Part shown: positions 44,580 through 58,166 of the stretch, piece after piece | Numbering within the stretch: position 1 is the first letter of the stretch | Layout of the letters: the number at the start of each line of letters is the position of its first letter | Assembly (NCBI GenBank): GCA_032719365.1 | Contig: CM064872.1 | Coordinates: 22,731,758-22,795,757, forward strand | From: Prinsepia uniflora | Lineage: Eukaryota > Streptophyta > Magnoliopsida > Rosales > Rosaceae | Direction: 5' to 3' | Length of the DNA: 64,000 bases | Notes under the pieces: model-generated | Database searches by the model: none | The model's input: the letters and a program-made list of their open reading frames with translations, nothing else | Told to the model about the DNA's origin: nothing | Position numbers and translations under genes: made by a program

Positions 44580-47552
44580 TGTAACACCCCGGAAATTCGA
44601 GGATTCCCATATTGTAAATTTATTGTGTGATTTGGCGATTTTGCCCTTGTGATGGTATGGTCAAATTGTTGACTTTTTGATTGATGAACTAAATGGACTT
44701 TGACCTATGACCGTGACGTAGTTCGGGACGTCACGAGTTCATAGACAGGTGGCACGTCCAATTCGGACGATCAGGGTAAAAGTTATGGCTATCGGAAGTT
44801 CAGGGGCATTACCGTAATTTGGACTCTCGGGGGGAAAATGTTGACTTTTCTTTTGGCAACTAATTTTCAGTTGACTCAAGGACCGTTGGGTAGGCCTCGA
44901 CGTCCTGAGTCCGTAGACAGGCGGCACGCCGAAATCGGACTTCGTACGAGGAAGTTATGGTCAGAAACGTGAATTCGGGAAGTTCGTGTCTCGGTTTTCG
45001 TGTCGAATATTAAATTCAGGAAATCTGATTGGAGGACACCTGGTGAGTGACAAGTGTCACTCACCCATTGGCTAGATTGGATCAGATCCACTATTGGATT
45101 AATTATCATTTAAATCTGCTTTAAATTACAGCCCTTAGATCTGAAATCCCTTGATTTGATCTCAGCCTTTGATCTCAATCTGAGATTCAATCCTGGCCCT
45201 TGATTCATTTTCCTATTCAGTATTAAAAGTCCATGAGATCATGCACCCATGTGTTCATTCTCTCAACCGTGTGTGCGATTTCTCCCTGGAACCAGCCCAT
45301 CAGCCACCACCACTCAACCCCACACCTCAGACAACCAGCAGCCACACCTCTGACGCCGGCCACCGCCCCACGGCCACCCTGCACGGCGGCACCCTTTCAA
45401 ACCCGTGAAGGAAACCCGCGGAACCCAAGTCACCAAACCATCCCAACCATTGATCTAGGCCTGGAACCAACGTGCGGTTGTGATCACCGTGACTACTGGA
45501 CGGCAAGGAGCTGACCCTGACAGTTTACGGCGGCGACACGGCGGCGTTCGGACGTTAAACCCGTAGGTAACCATTTTCCTTCCCGGCTTCAAAACACCTG
45601 GTTGTGACGTTGAAATCATTGAGTTGTTGTTAGGACTCGTCTAGGTGACCTGGACGACCAATTTGGAACCAGGACCAGGGCTGAACAACCGTCGACTCGC
45701 TGGAAAGGATTACCAGAACCGGCAACCAAGCTTCCCGTCGAGTTTCAGGTAACCTCCTAGACCTAAAACCTAATTCTAATTACATAGAACCAATCTAGGG
45801 ACTAGGACGAGTAATTAGGAATCAAAATGGATGAAAATGACCCAGAAATGAAGAAATGGCAACCGGGTCGTGATCGCGGGTCTGATCGACCCGAGTTGCA
45901 GGAAAACGGGTCAACCCGTCTGATGACAGTGGTGCTGACGTGGCACCCTGTCAGTCTGTCAGATGACGTGGACCAACCGTGAGCCGACACGTGTCACATG
46001 TCAGTGCACAGTCAGCACTGACATGTCAGTGACGTGGACCAGTCAGGGACTGCCACGTGTCACTGACATGTCAGTGACGTGGACCAGTGTCGTGCTGACA
46101 CGTGGCACATGTCAGATCTGACACGTGGTCTGACAGATCAGTGAGGTGGACCAATTGGATGTTGACACGTGGCACCTGTCAGAGTCTGACACGTCAGACC
46201 TGACAGCTGTCAGATGACGTCAGCATGACGTCATGCTGACGTCAGCAGTGACGTCAGCGATGACGTCAGCAGGAACTGTTCCTGCGTTGACCGGCGCGTG
46301 GGGGCGCGTGTGAACAGTGTTTTTGGTGGGACCACCACCATTCTTTAGGTTTCGACGATCCGGATCCAATGGCAGTGGTTTCGGGTCGATCGGAGATCCT
46401 TAAGTTGGTCAAAATAAGGTTTATTGCCTTGGAGAGCGCGTTCGGGCGGCTTTCCCGGGTCGGTTTCGACCTAGGCTTTCATGGTTGAATGTTGGGGGTT
46501 TAATTTGACCTTTACGAATACTTGGACTTGACAGGGATTGTACATTTGTACCAGGACGTGGGTATACGTTCGGTTTCTAGCAGGATTGTACTGTGAGTGG
46601 GCCATTTTCTTAAACCCTTGTGTGCATAAATGTTTTCTGGTTTTATTATACTCATTCACATGCTAAAACAATGATGGTTTTGATGATATGGAAAATATGG
46701 TTATGGCACGTTTCACGGTATTTGGGCTTGAGACCCGTCCGATGAAACTGAATGATTGGTTCGGATTCTATCTATGTATATATATGTTTGCATGTGGATA
46801 TCAATAAAATGTATTTGTTACTGCACTGTATAGATCCTTCCATATTGTATTGTCTCCTCCGGATGAGGTACCCCGGAGAGGTCACGGACGTCTAGTACGT
46901 CCAGCGTCTATGACGCTAAGCATCGGGGATGCTATACCCGAACGGGGTTCGGGGATTGAACTCGGAAATTGAGACCCGAGTGGCACGCGTAGCCTTGTGA
47001 TTGTGACCTTATTGGACGTCAGGGACGTCAGACATCAGGGATGTCGGGATTGGAGTGTATAGTGCAGCAACGAAAATTATGGTTATGGTTTTATTATATG
47101 CCTTATGGTTCATATTATATGGTTATTGATTTTGAATCATGTTGCACGCATGTTTGGAAAACGGAGGAGTAAATTATATGTTTTACTTATCAACGATTTC
47201 ATAAACTTGTGTTTCGGTCCACTCACCCTTAATGTTTTGATAACCCCTCCAGGTCGGGAAACTGAGGTAGAGGAGGAACCAGAGGCTGAGACATAGATCT
47301 ACTTCCGCGTACCTGAACCCCTGCTGGGCGTTGTACCCGCAGGATTACTTTAGAGTCGTGCTCGCAAATTTGTAATTTCGGATTATATCCCTTGTCTGAC
47401 ATTCGTTTAATTCGGATTTTATGTATGACTTTAATTTGGTTATTTATGCTTTTGAATGTTTTGAGGTTAAAATTGGTATGAATTATTGGGTGTCAGACGG
47501 GAGCAGGGCACGTCCCCTTGTGGTCCCTGTGGGATCGGGGCGGGTCCTGTCA
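44580..47552 (+). mobile_element. Tandem Tekay LTR B (middle, shared)
   Basis: Serves as the 3' LTR of copy 1 and the 5' LTR of copy 2. It is identical in layout to LTR A. At LTR position 56 (44635) it has G like LTR C where A has A. It has one private base near 46374. Confidence 0.95.
45936..46271 (+). promoter_or_regulatory. ACGT-core cluster in LTR B
   Basis: Same 15-core cluster as in LTR A, shifted by 7585 bp. Confidence 0.6.
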
Positions 47553-47555
47553 GCT

Positions 47556-47567
47556 TGGTATCAGAGC
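47556..47567 (+). other. Primer binding site, second body
   Basis: TGGTATCAGAGC after the GCT spacer. Confidence 0.92.
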
Positions 47568-47684
47568 ACTAGGTTGTGGTCAGTACTAGGGTATTGGTCT
47601 GCATGCTAGACTAGCGATTAGTACTAGTTACTTTTCGACTTTTAAGAATATTGTTTTCTGATCTATGCCTCTTGACAGTTGGTT

Positions 47685-50600
47685 ATGCCTCCTAGGAGAA
47701 TTCCGCATACTCGAACGGACGAGGATCTAGAAAGAGAGATGGAATGCGCGAGCATCAAAAGGGCTCAACGTTTGGGAGCCACTCCTTTCTGCGGGGGATC
47801 AAACCCCGAGGATGCTCACGACTGGATCACCAAGTGGGAGAGGATCTTCTCGGTGATGCACTGCCCTCCGGGCGAACGAGTGACTTTGGCGGCCTTCTTA
47901 CTGGAGGGAGGAGCCTACCAGTGGTGGCACGGACTCGAAATGTCTGGGTGGTCTGTCCATACCACTACCTGGGAAGCTTTTCGTTCCAGGTTTCTGGACC
48001 AGTACTACCCGCGATCCTTTCGCGCGGCGCGGGAGGCGGAATTCCTGCGGCTGGAGCAGGGTGACATGTCTGTTGCAGACTACGAGCAAACATTCGGGAA
48101 ACTTTCCCGGTTCGCTGCCTCATTCGTAAGCACGGAGGAGGACAAAAGCCAGCGGTTTGAGCTTGGACTCCGAGGGGAGATCCGGGCCAGTGTGACTGCT
48201 ACCACTCATGCTTCTCTGAGGGATATGGTCGACGCAGCGGTGCGTGTCGAGGCCAGTCTGGCGGCACACCAATCACGACAACCTTCGGGGGAGGGGCGAC
48301 GTCAGGATCGCCCACATCATGGGCCATCGGGCCGTAAGAACAACAGGGGAGGGAGCTACAGAGGAGCACCCTCATCCTTCAAGGGTCGTGGCTGGTCGGG
48401 TCGACGTGGAGGCTCTCAGGGCAGAGGATCTGGACACAACTCTGGGCAGCACTCATCTTGGAGTGGTGCATCTGGTGGGCATTCGGGCAGGCCAAGGCCA
48501 GTAACTTGTTTTGCTTGTGGAGAGGAAGGCCACTATGCCTGCGATTGTCCGCAGTTGTCCAAAAACAACGACGCTGGGGGCTCGAGTGTGGTGCAGAGCA
48601 CGGCGTCCCACACTAATGGAGGTCGCGGTCAGGGAGGTGACCGTGGTGCTGGACGTGGCGCGCGCGGACGCGGACGGAACGGAGGGCCGAGGGCCCAAGT
48701 GTTTGCAATGACCCAGCAGCAGGCGAGGACTGCTCCAGGCGTGGTCACAGGTACACTACATATCTTTAATTTTCTTGTACGTGTATTAATGGATGCGGGG
48801 GCTACACATTCTTTTATTTCGAAGAGTTGTGCTGGTTTGCTTGACTGTGTGGTATCAGCCTTAGATTGCGAAATGGGTGTTGGCACCCCGATGGGTACCG
48901 TGTACCTTGTGAATCAGGTGATTCGGAGGTGCCCGGTAAGAATTGAGGATGTGGATTTACCTGCAGACTTAATTATTCTGGATATCCACGACTTCGATAT
49001 AATCCTAGGGATGGATTGGTTGTCGGAGCACGGATCGCTCATCGACTGCTGTAGCAAGCAAGTGATTTTGCGGAGCCCGGGTTTACCGGAAGTTATCTTC
49101 CAGGGGGAACGTGATGGTTCGCCTCCTGAAGTGATTTCGTCACTTACTGCTACCAAACTTCTACGGAAGGGATGCCAGGGTTATCTGGCGCATGTCGTGT
49201 CGGAACGGGTCGATACTCCGGTTACCGACGAAATACCGGTGGTCTGTGAGTTTCCGGACGTATTCCCGGAAGACTTACCTGGGTTGCCACCATCGCGGGA
49301 GATTGAGTTTACTATTGAACTACTCCCGGGTACCCGACCTATATCCCAGGCACCATACCGGATGGCGCCGGCCGAGTTACGAGAACTCAAGACTCAATTG
49401 CAGGAGTTGGTAGATTTGGGATATGTCCGATCGAGTACTTCACCGTGGGGAGCACCGGTGTTGTTCGTGAAGAAGAAGGAAGGAAGTCTCCGTTTATGTA
49501 TTGATTATCGACAACTCAACAAGGTGACATTGAGGAACCAGTATCCTCTACCCAGGATCGATGACCTTTTCGACCAGTTGCGGGGAGCTCAGTGCTTCTC
49601 GAAAATTGATTTGCGGTCTGGGTATCACCAACTGAGGATTTCGGAGGAGGATATTCCGAAAACTGCTTTTCGAACCCGCTACGGGCACTACGAGTTCCTT
49701 GTTATGCCATTTGGTTTGACGAATGCTCCGGCAGCATTCATGGATCTGATGAACCGGGTCTTCCGACCCTACCTGGATAAGTTCGTGATTGTGTTCAACG
49801 ATGATATTTTGGTATACTCGAGGAGTGCCCGTGCACATGAAGAACATCTACGGTTGGTCTTGGAGAGACTGAGACAAGAACAATTGTATGCCAAGCTGAG
49901 CAAGTGTCAGTTTTGGCTGAGCAGTATTGGTTTTCTAGGACACGTGATATCGACGGATGGGATTTGCGTGGATCCCCAGAAAACAGAAGCAGTGACCAAC
50001 TGGGCTAGACCGACAACGGTGACCGAGGTGCGGAGTTTCGTCGGATTAGCAGGTTACTACCGGAGATTCGTGGAGGGTTTCTCCAAAATTGCTGCACCAT
50101 TGACTCGTTTGACTCGGAAGGGAGTAAAGTTTATCTGGGACGAGCAGTGCGATCGGAGCTTTCAAGAGTTGAAGGATCGATTGACCACTGCACCTGTCCT
50201 TGCATTGCCGGACGACAGTGGAGAGTTTGTAGTTTTCAGTGATGCTTCACTGCAAGGGTTGGGCTGCGTGTTGATGCAAACTGGCAAGGTTATCGCCTAT
50301 GCATCCCGGCAGCTGAAGACTCATGAGTTGAACTACCCTACCCATGATTTGGAGTTGGCGGCGGTGGTTCATGCTCTCAAGATCTGGAGACATTATCTGT
50401 TCGGCGCAACGTGTCGGATATACACCGACCACCAGAGTCTTAAATACTTATTCACTCAGAAGGAGCTCAACATGAGACAACGGAGATGGTTGGAGCTGCT
50501 GAAGGACTATGACTGTACGATCGAGTACCATCCGGGTAAGGCCAATGTGGTGGCGGATGCACTCAGCAGGAAATCAGCGGGAACTATTGCACACCTAGGG

Positions 50601-52130
50601 ATGGTGTATCTTCCCTTGTTAGTGGAACTCCGGAAGACGGGAGTTATTTTGGGTACGGATGCGCATGGAGCTTTGTTGGCCAGCTTCCATGTGCGACCAG
50701 TACTGATTGATCGGATCATTGAAGCACAACTGCAGGATCCGATACTCTGTATTTACAGAATTGAGGTCGATGCGGATGGGAGACAGGATTTTACCATCCG
50801 GGACGATGGAGCACTGGTGAAATTGGGTCGTTTGTGCGTACCTGCAGTGGCAGAGTTACGGGCCGAGATACTTGAGGAGGCCCACAGTTCGGCCTATGCT
50901 ATGCATCCGGGAGGTACAAAGATGTACCGTACCCTCCGGAACCATTATTGGTGGCCAGGAATGAAGAAGGATATTGCTGAGTTCGTGAGCAAATGCTTAA
51001 CCTGTCAGCAGGTTAAGGCGGAACGGCAGAGACCGTATGGGGCTATGCAGCCACTTCCGATTCCTGAGTGGAAGTGGGATCACATCACCATGGACTTCGT
51101 CTTTAAGTTACCGAGGACTCAGAGTGGAGTGGACGGAGTATGGGTGATCGTGGATCGGTTAACCAAATCAGCCCATTTTCTGCCAGTTCAGGAAACCTAT
51201 AAACCTAACCGACTGGCTCAGTTGTTTGTGAAGGAAATCATACGACTTCATGGTACGCCGGAATCGATCGTGTCTGATCGTGATCCGCGTTTCACTTCCA
51301 GGTTCTGGCGGAGTTTGCAAGCTACTTTGGGAACAACCTTACGTTTCAGTACTGCTTTCCATCCACAGACCGATGGACAGTCTGAGAGAACCATTCAAAC
51401 CCTGGAGGACATGATGAGGTCATGTGTACTACAGTTTCAAGACTCTTGGGATACTCATTTGCCATTGATGGAATTCGCTTACAACAACAGCTATCAGGCA
51501 AGCATCGGGATGGCACCTTATGAGGCACTGTATGGCCGACAGTGCAGGACACCTATCTGCTGGACGGAGGTAGGAGAGCGAGCGGCTGTAGGGCCGGAGA
51601 TAATGGACTTAACCATGGAAACTGTTCGCGTGATCAAGGAAAGATTGAAGGTGGCACAGGATCGCCAGAAGAGTTATGCCGACCGACGGATTCGAGACTT
51701 GGAGTTTGAAGTGGGAGATTTTGTCTTCCTGAAGTTGTCGCCGTGGAATGGGATTATCCGTTTTGGCCGACGGCGGAAACTGAGTCCGCGTTTTATCGGA
51801 CCTTATGAAATCGTGGAGAGAATTGGCAGAGTTGCATACAGATTGGCGCTACCCCCAGAACTATCAAGAGTTCACGATGTTTTCCACGTATCGATGTTGC
51901 GGATGTACGTACGTGATGCTTCTCATGTACTTGGGGAACAACCTATCGAACTACGGGAGGATTTGAGCTTTGAAGAACAACCAGTACAGATCTTGGATCG
52001 GAAGGACAAGGTACTACGACGGAAGACGATCCCTCTCGTGAAAATTCTCTGGAGAAACCAGAACGTGGAAGAAGCCACATGGGAGCCTGAGGCTCAGATG
52101 CGAGAACAATTTCCTCATTTGTTTCTTTGA
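47685..52130 (+). CDS. Tekay-type gag-pol polyprotein, copy 2 (open, 1481 codons)
   Basis: Same length and domain order as copy 1, from the ATG at 47685. By comparison I see six residue differences: Glu to Lys early in gag; Cys to Ser in gag; Gln to Pro after the protease; Phe to Tyr nine residues before FNDD; Gly to Arg in the integrase C-terminal part; and Val to Ile near the C-terminus. All catalytic positions listed for copy 1 are kept, including the unusual FNDD (49794..49805). No stop or frameshift. Whether the Gag Cys-to-Ser change has any effect is unknown; it is not in the CCHC knuckle. Confidence 0.95.
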   Translation: MPPRRIPHTRTDEDLEREMECASIKRAQRLGATPFCGGSNPEDAHDWITKWERIFSVMHCPPGERVTLAAFLLEGGAYQWWHGLEMSGWSVHTTTWEAFRSRFLDQYYPRSFRAAREAEFLRLEQGDMSVADYEQTFGKLSRFAASFVSTEEDKSQRFELGLRGEIRASVTATTHASLRDMVDAAVRVEASLAAHQSRQPSGEGRRQDRPHHGPSGRKNNRGGSYRGAPSSFKGRGWSGRRGGSQGRGSGHNSGQHSSWSGASGGHSGRPRPVTCFACGEEGHYACDCPQLSKNNDAGGSSVVQSTASHTNGGRGQGGDRGAGRGARGRGRNGGPRAQVFAMTQQQARTAPGVVTGTLHIFNFLVRVLMDAGATHSFISKSCAGLLDCVVSALDCEMGVGTPMGTVYLVNQVIRRCPVRIEDVDLPADLIILDIHDFDIILGMDWLSEHGSLIDCCSKQVILRSPGLPEVIFQGERDGSPPEVISSLTATKLLRKGCQGYLAHVVSERVDTPVTDEIPVVCEFPDVFPEDLPGLPPSREIEFTIELLPGTRPISQAPYRMAPAELRELKTQLQELVDLGYVRSSTSPWGAPVLFVKKKEGSLRLCIDYRQLNKVTLRNQYPLPRIDDLFDQLRGAQCFSKIDLRSGYHQLRISEEDIPKTAFRTRYGHYEFLVMPFGLTNAPAAFMDLMNRVFRPYLDKFVIVFNDDILVYSRSARAHEEHLRLVLERLRQEQLYAKLSKCQFWLSSIGFLGHVISTDGICVDPQKTEAVTNWARPTTVTEVRSFVGLAGYYRRFVEGFSKIAAPLTRLTRKGVKFIWDEQCDRSFQELKDRLTTAPVLALPDDSGEFVVFSDASLQGLGCVLMQTGKVIAYASRQLKTHELNYPTHDLELAAVVHALKIWRHYLFGATCRIYTDHQSLKYLFTQKELNMRQRRWLELLKDYDCTIEYHPGKANVVADALSRKSAGTIAHLGMVYLPLLVELRKTGVILGTDAHGALLASFHVRPVLIDRIIEAQLQDPILCIYRIEVDADGRQDFTIRDDGALVKLGRLCVPAVAELRAEILEEAHSSAYAMHPGGTKMYRTLRNHYWWPGMKKDIAEFVSKCLTCQQVKAERQRPYGAMQPLPIPEWKWDHITMDFVFKLPRTQSGVDGVWVIVDRLTKSAHFLPVQETYKPNRLAQLFVKEIIRLHGTPESIVSDRDPRFTSRFWRSLQATLGTTLRFSTAFHPQTDGQSERTIQTLEDMMRSCVLQFQDSWDTHLPLMEFAYNNSYQASIGMAPYEALYGRQCRTPICWTEVGERAAVGPEIMDLTMETVRVIKERLKVAQDRQKSYADRRIRDLEFEVGDFVFLKLSPWNGIIRFGRRRKLSPRFIGPYEIVERIGRVAYRLALPPELSRVHDVFHVSMLRMYVRDASHVLGEQPIELREDLSFEEQPVQILDRKDKVLRRKTIPLVKILWRNQNVEEATWEPEAQMREQFPHLFL

Positions 52131-52151
52131 AATTTCGGGACGAAATTTCTT

Positions 52152-52163
52152 AAGGGGGGAAGG
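52152..52163 (+). other. Polypurine tract, second body
   Basis: AAGGGGGGAAGG before LTR C. GAAATTTC octamers at 52129..52136 and 52142..52149 precede it. Confidence 0.9.
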
Positions 52164-52164
52164 T

Positions 52165-55137
52165 TGTAACACCCCGGAAATTCGAGGATTCCCATATTGT
52201 AAATTTATTGTGTGATTTGGCGATTTTGCCCTTGTGATGGTATGGTCAAATTGTTGACTTTTTGATTGATGAACTAAATGGACTTTGACCTATGACCGTG
52301 ACGTAGTTCGGGACGTCACGAGTTCATAGACAGGTGGCACGTCCAATTCGGACGATCAGGGTAAAAGTTATGGCTATCGGAAGTTCAGGGGCATTACCGT
52401 AATTTGGACTCTCGGGGGGAAAATGTTGACTTTTCTTTTGGCAACTAATTTTCAGTTGACTCAAGGACCGTTGGGTAGGCCTCGACGTCCTGAGTCCGTA
52501 GACAGGCGGCACGCCGAAATCGGACTTCGTACGAGGAAGTTATGGTCAGAAACGTGAATTCGAGAAGTTCGTGTCTCGGTTTTCGTGTCGAATATTAAAT
52601 TCAGGAAATCTGATTGGAGGACACCTGGTGAGTGACAAGTGTCACTCACCCATTGGCTAGATTGGATCAGATCCACTATTGGATTAATTATCATTTAAAT
52701 CTGCTTTAAATTACAGCCCTTAGATCTGAAATCCCTTGATTTGATCTCAGCCTTTGATCTCAATCTGAGATTCAATCCTGGCCCTTGATTCATTTTCCTA
52801 TTCAGTATTAAAAGTCCATGAGATCATGCACCCATGTGTTCATTCTCTCAACCGTGTGTGCGATTTCTCCCTGGAACCAGCCCATCAGCCACCACCACTC
52901 AACCCCACACCTCAGACAACCAGCAGCCACACCTCTGACGCCGGCCACCGCCCCACGGCCACCCTGCACGGCGGCACCCTTTCAAACCCGTGAAGGAAAC
53001 CCGCGGAACCCAAGTCACCAAACCATCCCAACCATTGATCTAGGCCTGGAACCAACGTGCGGTTGTGATCACCGTGACTACTGGACGGCAAGGAGCTGAC
53101 CCTGACAGTTTACGGCGGCGACACGGCGGCGTTCGGACGTTAAACCCGTAGGTAACCATTTTCCTTCCCGGCTTCAAAACACCTGGTTGTGACGTTGAAA
53201 TCATTGAGTTGTTGTTAGGACTCGTCTAGGTGACCTGGACGACCAATTTGGAACCAGGACCAGGGTTGAACAACCGTCGACTCGCTGGAAAGGATTACCA
53301 GAACCGGCAACCAAGCTTCCCGTCGAGTTTCAGGTAACCTCCTAGACCTAAAACCTAATTCTAATTACATAGAACCAATCTAGGGACTAGGACGAGTAAT
53401 TAGGAATCAAAATGGATGAAAATGACCCAGAAATGAAGAAATGGCAACCGGGTCGTGATCGCGGGTCTGATCGACCCGAGTTGCAGGAAAACGGGTCAAC
53501 CCGTCTGATGACAGTGGTGCTGACGTGGCACCCTGTCAGTCTGTCAGATGACGTGGACCAACCGTGAGCCGACACGTGTCACATGTCAGTGCACAGTCAG
53601 CACTGACATGTCAGTGACGTGGACCAGTCAGGGACTGCCACGTGTCACTGACATGTCAGTGACGTGGACCAGTGTCGTGCTGACACGTGGCACATGTCAG
53701 ATCTGACACGTGGTCTGACAGATCAGTGAGGTGGACCAATTGGATGTTGACACGTGGCACCTGTCAGAGTCTGACACGTCAGACCTGACAGCTGTCAGAT
53801 GACGTCAGCATGACGTCATGCTGACGTCAGCAGTGACGTCAGCGATGACGTCAGCAGGAACTGTTCCTGCGTTGACCGGCGCGTGGGGGCGCGTGTGAAC
53901 AGTGTTTTTGGTGGGACCACCACCATTCTTTAGGTTTCGACGATCCGGATCCAATGGCGGTGGTTTCGGGTCGATCGGAGATCCTTAAGTTGGTCAAAAT
54001 AAGGTTTATTGCCTTGGAAAGCGCGTTCGGGCGGCTTTCCCGGGTCGGTTTCGACCTAGGCTTTCATGGTTGAATGTTGGGGGTTTAATTTGACCTTTAC
54101 GAATACTTGGACTTGACAGGGATTGTACATTTGTACCAGGACGTGGGTATACGTTCGGTTTCTAGCAGGATTGTACTGTGAGTGGGCCATTTTCTTAAAC
54201 CCTTATGTGCATAAATGTTTTCTGGTTTTATTATACTCATTCACATGCTAAAACAATGATGGTTTTGATGATATGGAAAATATGGTTATGGCACGTTTCA
54301 CGGTATTTGGGCTTGAGACCCGTCCGATGAAACTGAATGATTGGTTCGGATTCTATCTATGTATATATATGTTTGCATGTGGATATCAATAAAATGTATT
54401 TGTTACTGCACTGTATAGATCCTTCCATATTGTATTGTCTCCTCCGGATGAGGTACCCCGGAGAGGTCACGGACGTCTAGTACGTCCAGCGTCTATGACG
54501 CTAAGCATCGGGGATGCTGTACCCGAACGGGATTCGGGGATTGAACTCGGAAATTGAGACCCGAGTGGCACGCGTAGCCTTGTGATTGTGACCTTATTGG
54601 ACGTCAGGGACGTCAGACATCAGGGATGTCGGGATTGGAGTGTATAGTGCAGCAACGAAAATTATGGTTATGGTTTTATTATATGCCTTATGGTTCATAT
54701 TATATGGTTATTGATTTTGAATCATGTTGCACGCATGTTTGGAAAACGGAGGAGTAAATTATATGTTTTACTTATCAACGATTTCATAAACTTGTGTTTC
54801 GGTCCACTCACCCTTAATGTTTTGATAACCCCTCCAGGTCGGGAAACTGAGGTAGAGGAGGAACCAGAGGCTGAGACATAGATCTACTTCCGCGTACCTG
54901 AACCCCTACTGGGCGTTGTACCCGCAGGATTACTTTAGAGTCGTGCTCGCAAATTTGTAATTTCGGATTATATCCCTTGTCTGACATTCGTTTAATTTGG
55001 ATTTTATGTATGACTTTAATTTGGTTATTTATGCTTTTGAATGTTTTGAGGTTAAAATTGGTATGAATTATTGGGTGTCAGACGGGAGCAGGGCACGTCC
55101 CCTTGTGGTCCCTGTGGGATCGGGGCGGGTCCTGTCA
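52165..55137 (+). mobile_element. Tandem Tekay LTR C
   Basis: Ends CCTGTCA directly against the ATAAC target duplication. It carries most of the private differences among the three LTRs (about eight, nearly all G-to-A or C-to-T). Confidence 0.95.
53521..53856 (+). promoter_or_regulatory. ACGT-core cluster in LTR C
   Basis: Same 15-core cluster as in LTR A, two periods on. Confidence 0.6.
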
Positions 55138-55516
55138 ATAACTTCCTCGTACGAAGTCCGATTTCGGCGTGCCGCCTGTCTACGGACTCAGGGCATCGAG
55201 ACCTACCTAACGGTCCTTGAGTCATGTGAAAATTAGTTTCCAAAAGAAAAGTCAACATTTCCGCCCTTATCGTCCAAATTACGGTAATGCCCCTGAACTT
55301 CTGATAGTCATAACTTTTTCCCTGATCGTCCGAATTTGACGTGCCACCTGTCTATGAACTCGTGATGTCCCGAACTACGTCACGGTCATTGGTCAAAGTC
55401 CGTTTGACCCACCAATCAAAAAGTCAACAATTTGGCAATACAATTCACAGGGGTAAAAATGTGAATTTATGCAATAATTTACAATATTAAAATCCTCAAA
55501 TTTTTGGGGTGTTACA
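55138..55516 (-). mobile_element. Remainder of the 5' LTR of the degenerate Tekay element
   Basis: Continues from 36994. Its sequence after ATAAC corresponds to 29754..30123 in the other LTR of the same element. Ends GTTACA at 55516. Confidence 0.85.
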
Positions 55517-57162
55517 ACATCTGGGAATCCTTCTCGATATCTCAGGGTCAGTCACGACACCGATCGTAGTGATGTGTGCAACCATCCATCCAGGACCGCC
55601 CTCACTCCTGGTATGTCGTCGTGAACGAAATTAACCGACGCGACCACCACAAGATCATGGTGCACTCATCCTCGATCGCTATCCTGAACCGTCTGCACTC
55701 CGAAGTCGAGCCTTCCCAGGCTGCCCGACCATGAATCGTGCATCGTGACCTCTCCGGAAGGAACACATCCCAATCCGGAGGCGAGCGTCACGTCGTCCGT
55801 TGCCGTACACCAAGCACCTGCCGCGATCACAACTCAGACCCGAAGGCCATCAATAGGGTCATATGCCCGAGACAAAACCAAATGGGTCTCATAATCGAGT
55901 TTATCCTTTTAGAAATCCAAAAGCTTTTCATTTAAACCAATAAAGAAATACAGACCGGTATAGGCACCGTATAAGGCCGAAACCTCGAAATATGTGCCAA
56001 TACGTAACCACAACCAAATGCACTCATGAAATCACAAAACATGTATTAAAACATATAATAAACATTTATGCATGCACCAATTTAGAAAACAAGGTCCACT
56101 CACAGACCGTCCGAGCTACCCCCTCGATTTGCGTGTCATACAGCTCTCCCGAGCCAATCACCATCACCGGGACTCCCGAACCTGTCCAAATCGTAATAGA
56201 AGGTTGCTAACTACTTAATTAACCTCCCACCAAAGCCCTGTAATTTTCTGGAATTTTTAACTATTTTTAATCCTGATCCGAAACCTTCTGATTTCCCGAG
56301 TTTTATCGAGACGGTGTCCGATCGACACGAAACCAGTCCCAAAATATTCGTTACATCGAATAGAAGATTTCACGTGTTGAACACGTTCCCAAATAGTGGG
56401 ACACGCGCCCCCATGCGCCCTCTGAATCTCACGCGCGTGAAGCCCACGCGCAGGCACAGTAGCATCACCCATAACCCCTCGCCCGGGTCTGAAACCGGGT
56501 CACCGTGAGCCGCGGGTCGACCCGGTCCTTTCTCAGCCGTCCGGCCACCAAAACTCCTCATGTTTGTCCCATTTTACTCCTCTCATCCTAACCTATCTAT
56601 CTAGCCATTAAAATGGAAAAGAAAACATCACAAACCTTACCTAGATGCTCGGCCATGGCGGCCGTGACTTTCCTCCACCGTTCACGGCCCTTCCCGGTCA
56701 TCCTAAGGCCCAAAACTAATCCTAAAAGAACCCTAGAGTCCTCAGAAAGCATTTCTAATTAATGAAATCGAGTAAAAACCATCAAAACCCAAATTTGAGT
56801 TTTTGAATATTTCCTTACCTCATGGGTTCTCTCTCGCATGGTCACACATGAGTACCCTAATGGTTATGGTGGTGTGGTGTTTGTGTGTTTGAAGGAAGAA
56901 AAATGAAGAACGAAGAATAAGGGGGAGGGGGGGTAGAAGAACAAGGTAGAGAAGATGTTTGATCTGATGAGAGGGATGAGGATTAGATGAGATGAGTGGT
57001 GAGGATTGAGTGTTTAAATAAAGTGAATGGCTAGGATTGAGTGAAGAAAAGATTAGATTATAAAATAATTAATTTAATATTATTTAATTACTTAGATCCA
57101 CAAAGTTGGGGAATTGACCAATGAGATGAGTGACATTTGTCACTCATCCATGGGACCCACCA
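55517..57162 (-). mobile_element. Middle piece of the outer solo LTR
   Basis: Continues from 27280. Its segment 55930..56200 is the reverse complement of the region around 19380..19620 in the related solo LTR. It includes about 340 bp (55522..55860) that also resemble the window end (63830..64000). Open frames here are not supported. Confidence 0.75.
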
Positions 57163-57964
57163 TGACAGGACCCATCCCAATACCCCCGGGAATAACGCGG
57201 GATGACCCTGCTCCCGTCTGACACGAAGTGTCAGACAAGGGATATTTCCAACCTTTGCCCTCCCGGGCTATCAGAGTACGCCAGGATCCGGAGGAGGCAT
57301 GTGATATCTCAGTCTTTGTTACAGTCCACATCGTATCCAACCTGAAGTGTATTAAAAACAGAAAGACTGTGAGTGGACAAAAATAAAGAGTTTATAAAAA
57401 CTTTTCCATAAGAAGACCTTTATACCCTTCACTAAAAAGCCTACATGCATAGTAAAACCATTTATCCAAACACATATGTTTAAACAACCATAATTAGGGT
57501 CACAACCCCAAGTTCCGTAAATACAAGTCACACGGGCTCCTGCCCAAAACCATTTACAGAAAAACCATAACATCATAACCATATGTGGGATCTCAGCCCA
57601 AATCCATTTATCATCGTAAAACACAATTTCCCAAACCAATTGAAATCATGTTTATCCATTATATTTCATATCCAAGAACCTGTCACGGTAAAATAAAGCT
57701 ACGCGCGTGCTAACCGGGGTCTCAAACCCAAGTCTCTCCAGGGTCCACCCAGGTCAATGTCCGTAGATCAATGACCCTCCCTGGAGGTAACGAACCATTC
57801 CCATCCTGAGAGTAAGGAACCCAACTGGGGGGCGACTCCACTCAGTCAATGCTCCGTGACTACTCCGGGGTCCACCCAGGCCAACGACCCTCCCCGGAGG
57901 AGACAATCATGTATAAAGGATGGAATATTAAAACCTTTTGAAATCATTCTTTAAACCTTTCCAG

Positions 57965-58150
57965 GATTCATGCCCGGCCCCTCATAAGCCGTCATGAACC
58001 ATAAAACCTTTCATGGGTTCATGCCGGTTCCCATAAATCGTCATGACTCGTAAATCCATTTCAAGGGTTCATGCTGGTTCCCATAAACCGTCATGAACCA
58101 TAAAAACCATTTCAACAGTTCATGCTGGTTCCCATAAACCGTCATGACCC
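57965..58150 (-). repeat. 50-bp minisatellite, four copies
   Basis: 'gtcatga' anchors at 57991, 58040, 58090 and 58141. Same unit as 19796..19980, in inverted orientation. Confidence 0.85.
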
Positions 58151-58166
58151 GTAAAAACCATTTCTA

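Larger units (their letters stand above)
36995..55137 (+). mobile_element. Young Tekay array: LTR-body-LTR-body-LTR (18,143 bp)
   Basis: Three near-identical LTRs (36995..39967, 44580..47552 and 52165..55137, each 2973 bp) alternate with two near-identical bodies at an exact 7585-bp period. The whole array is flanked by one target duplication, ATAAC at 36990..36994 and 55138..55142. So a single insertion was later amplified, or an already tandem molecule was inserted. Both gag-pol frames are open. Each body has a primer site and a polypurine tract. By eye LTRs A and B differ at about 3 sites and A and C at about 10, so the insertion is recent. Confidence 0.93.
27284..55516 (-). mobile_element. 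Degenerate Tekay-type gypsy element (minus strand), 5' LTR split
   Basis: The 3' LTR is 27284..30123, the interior 30124..34715, and the 5' LTR 34716..36994 plus 55143..55516. The target duplication is ACATC at 27276..27280 and 55517..55521. Three extra bases (AGC, 27281..27283) lie between the left duplication and the LTR. The LTRs are about 2840 and 2650 bp; the shorter one carries internal deletions. The coding region is related to the intact polyproteins at 40100 and 47685 but broken. Confidence 0.9.
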
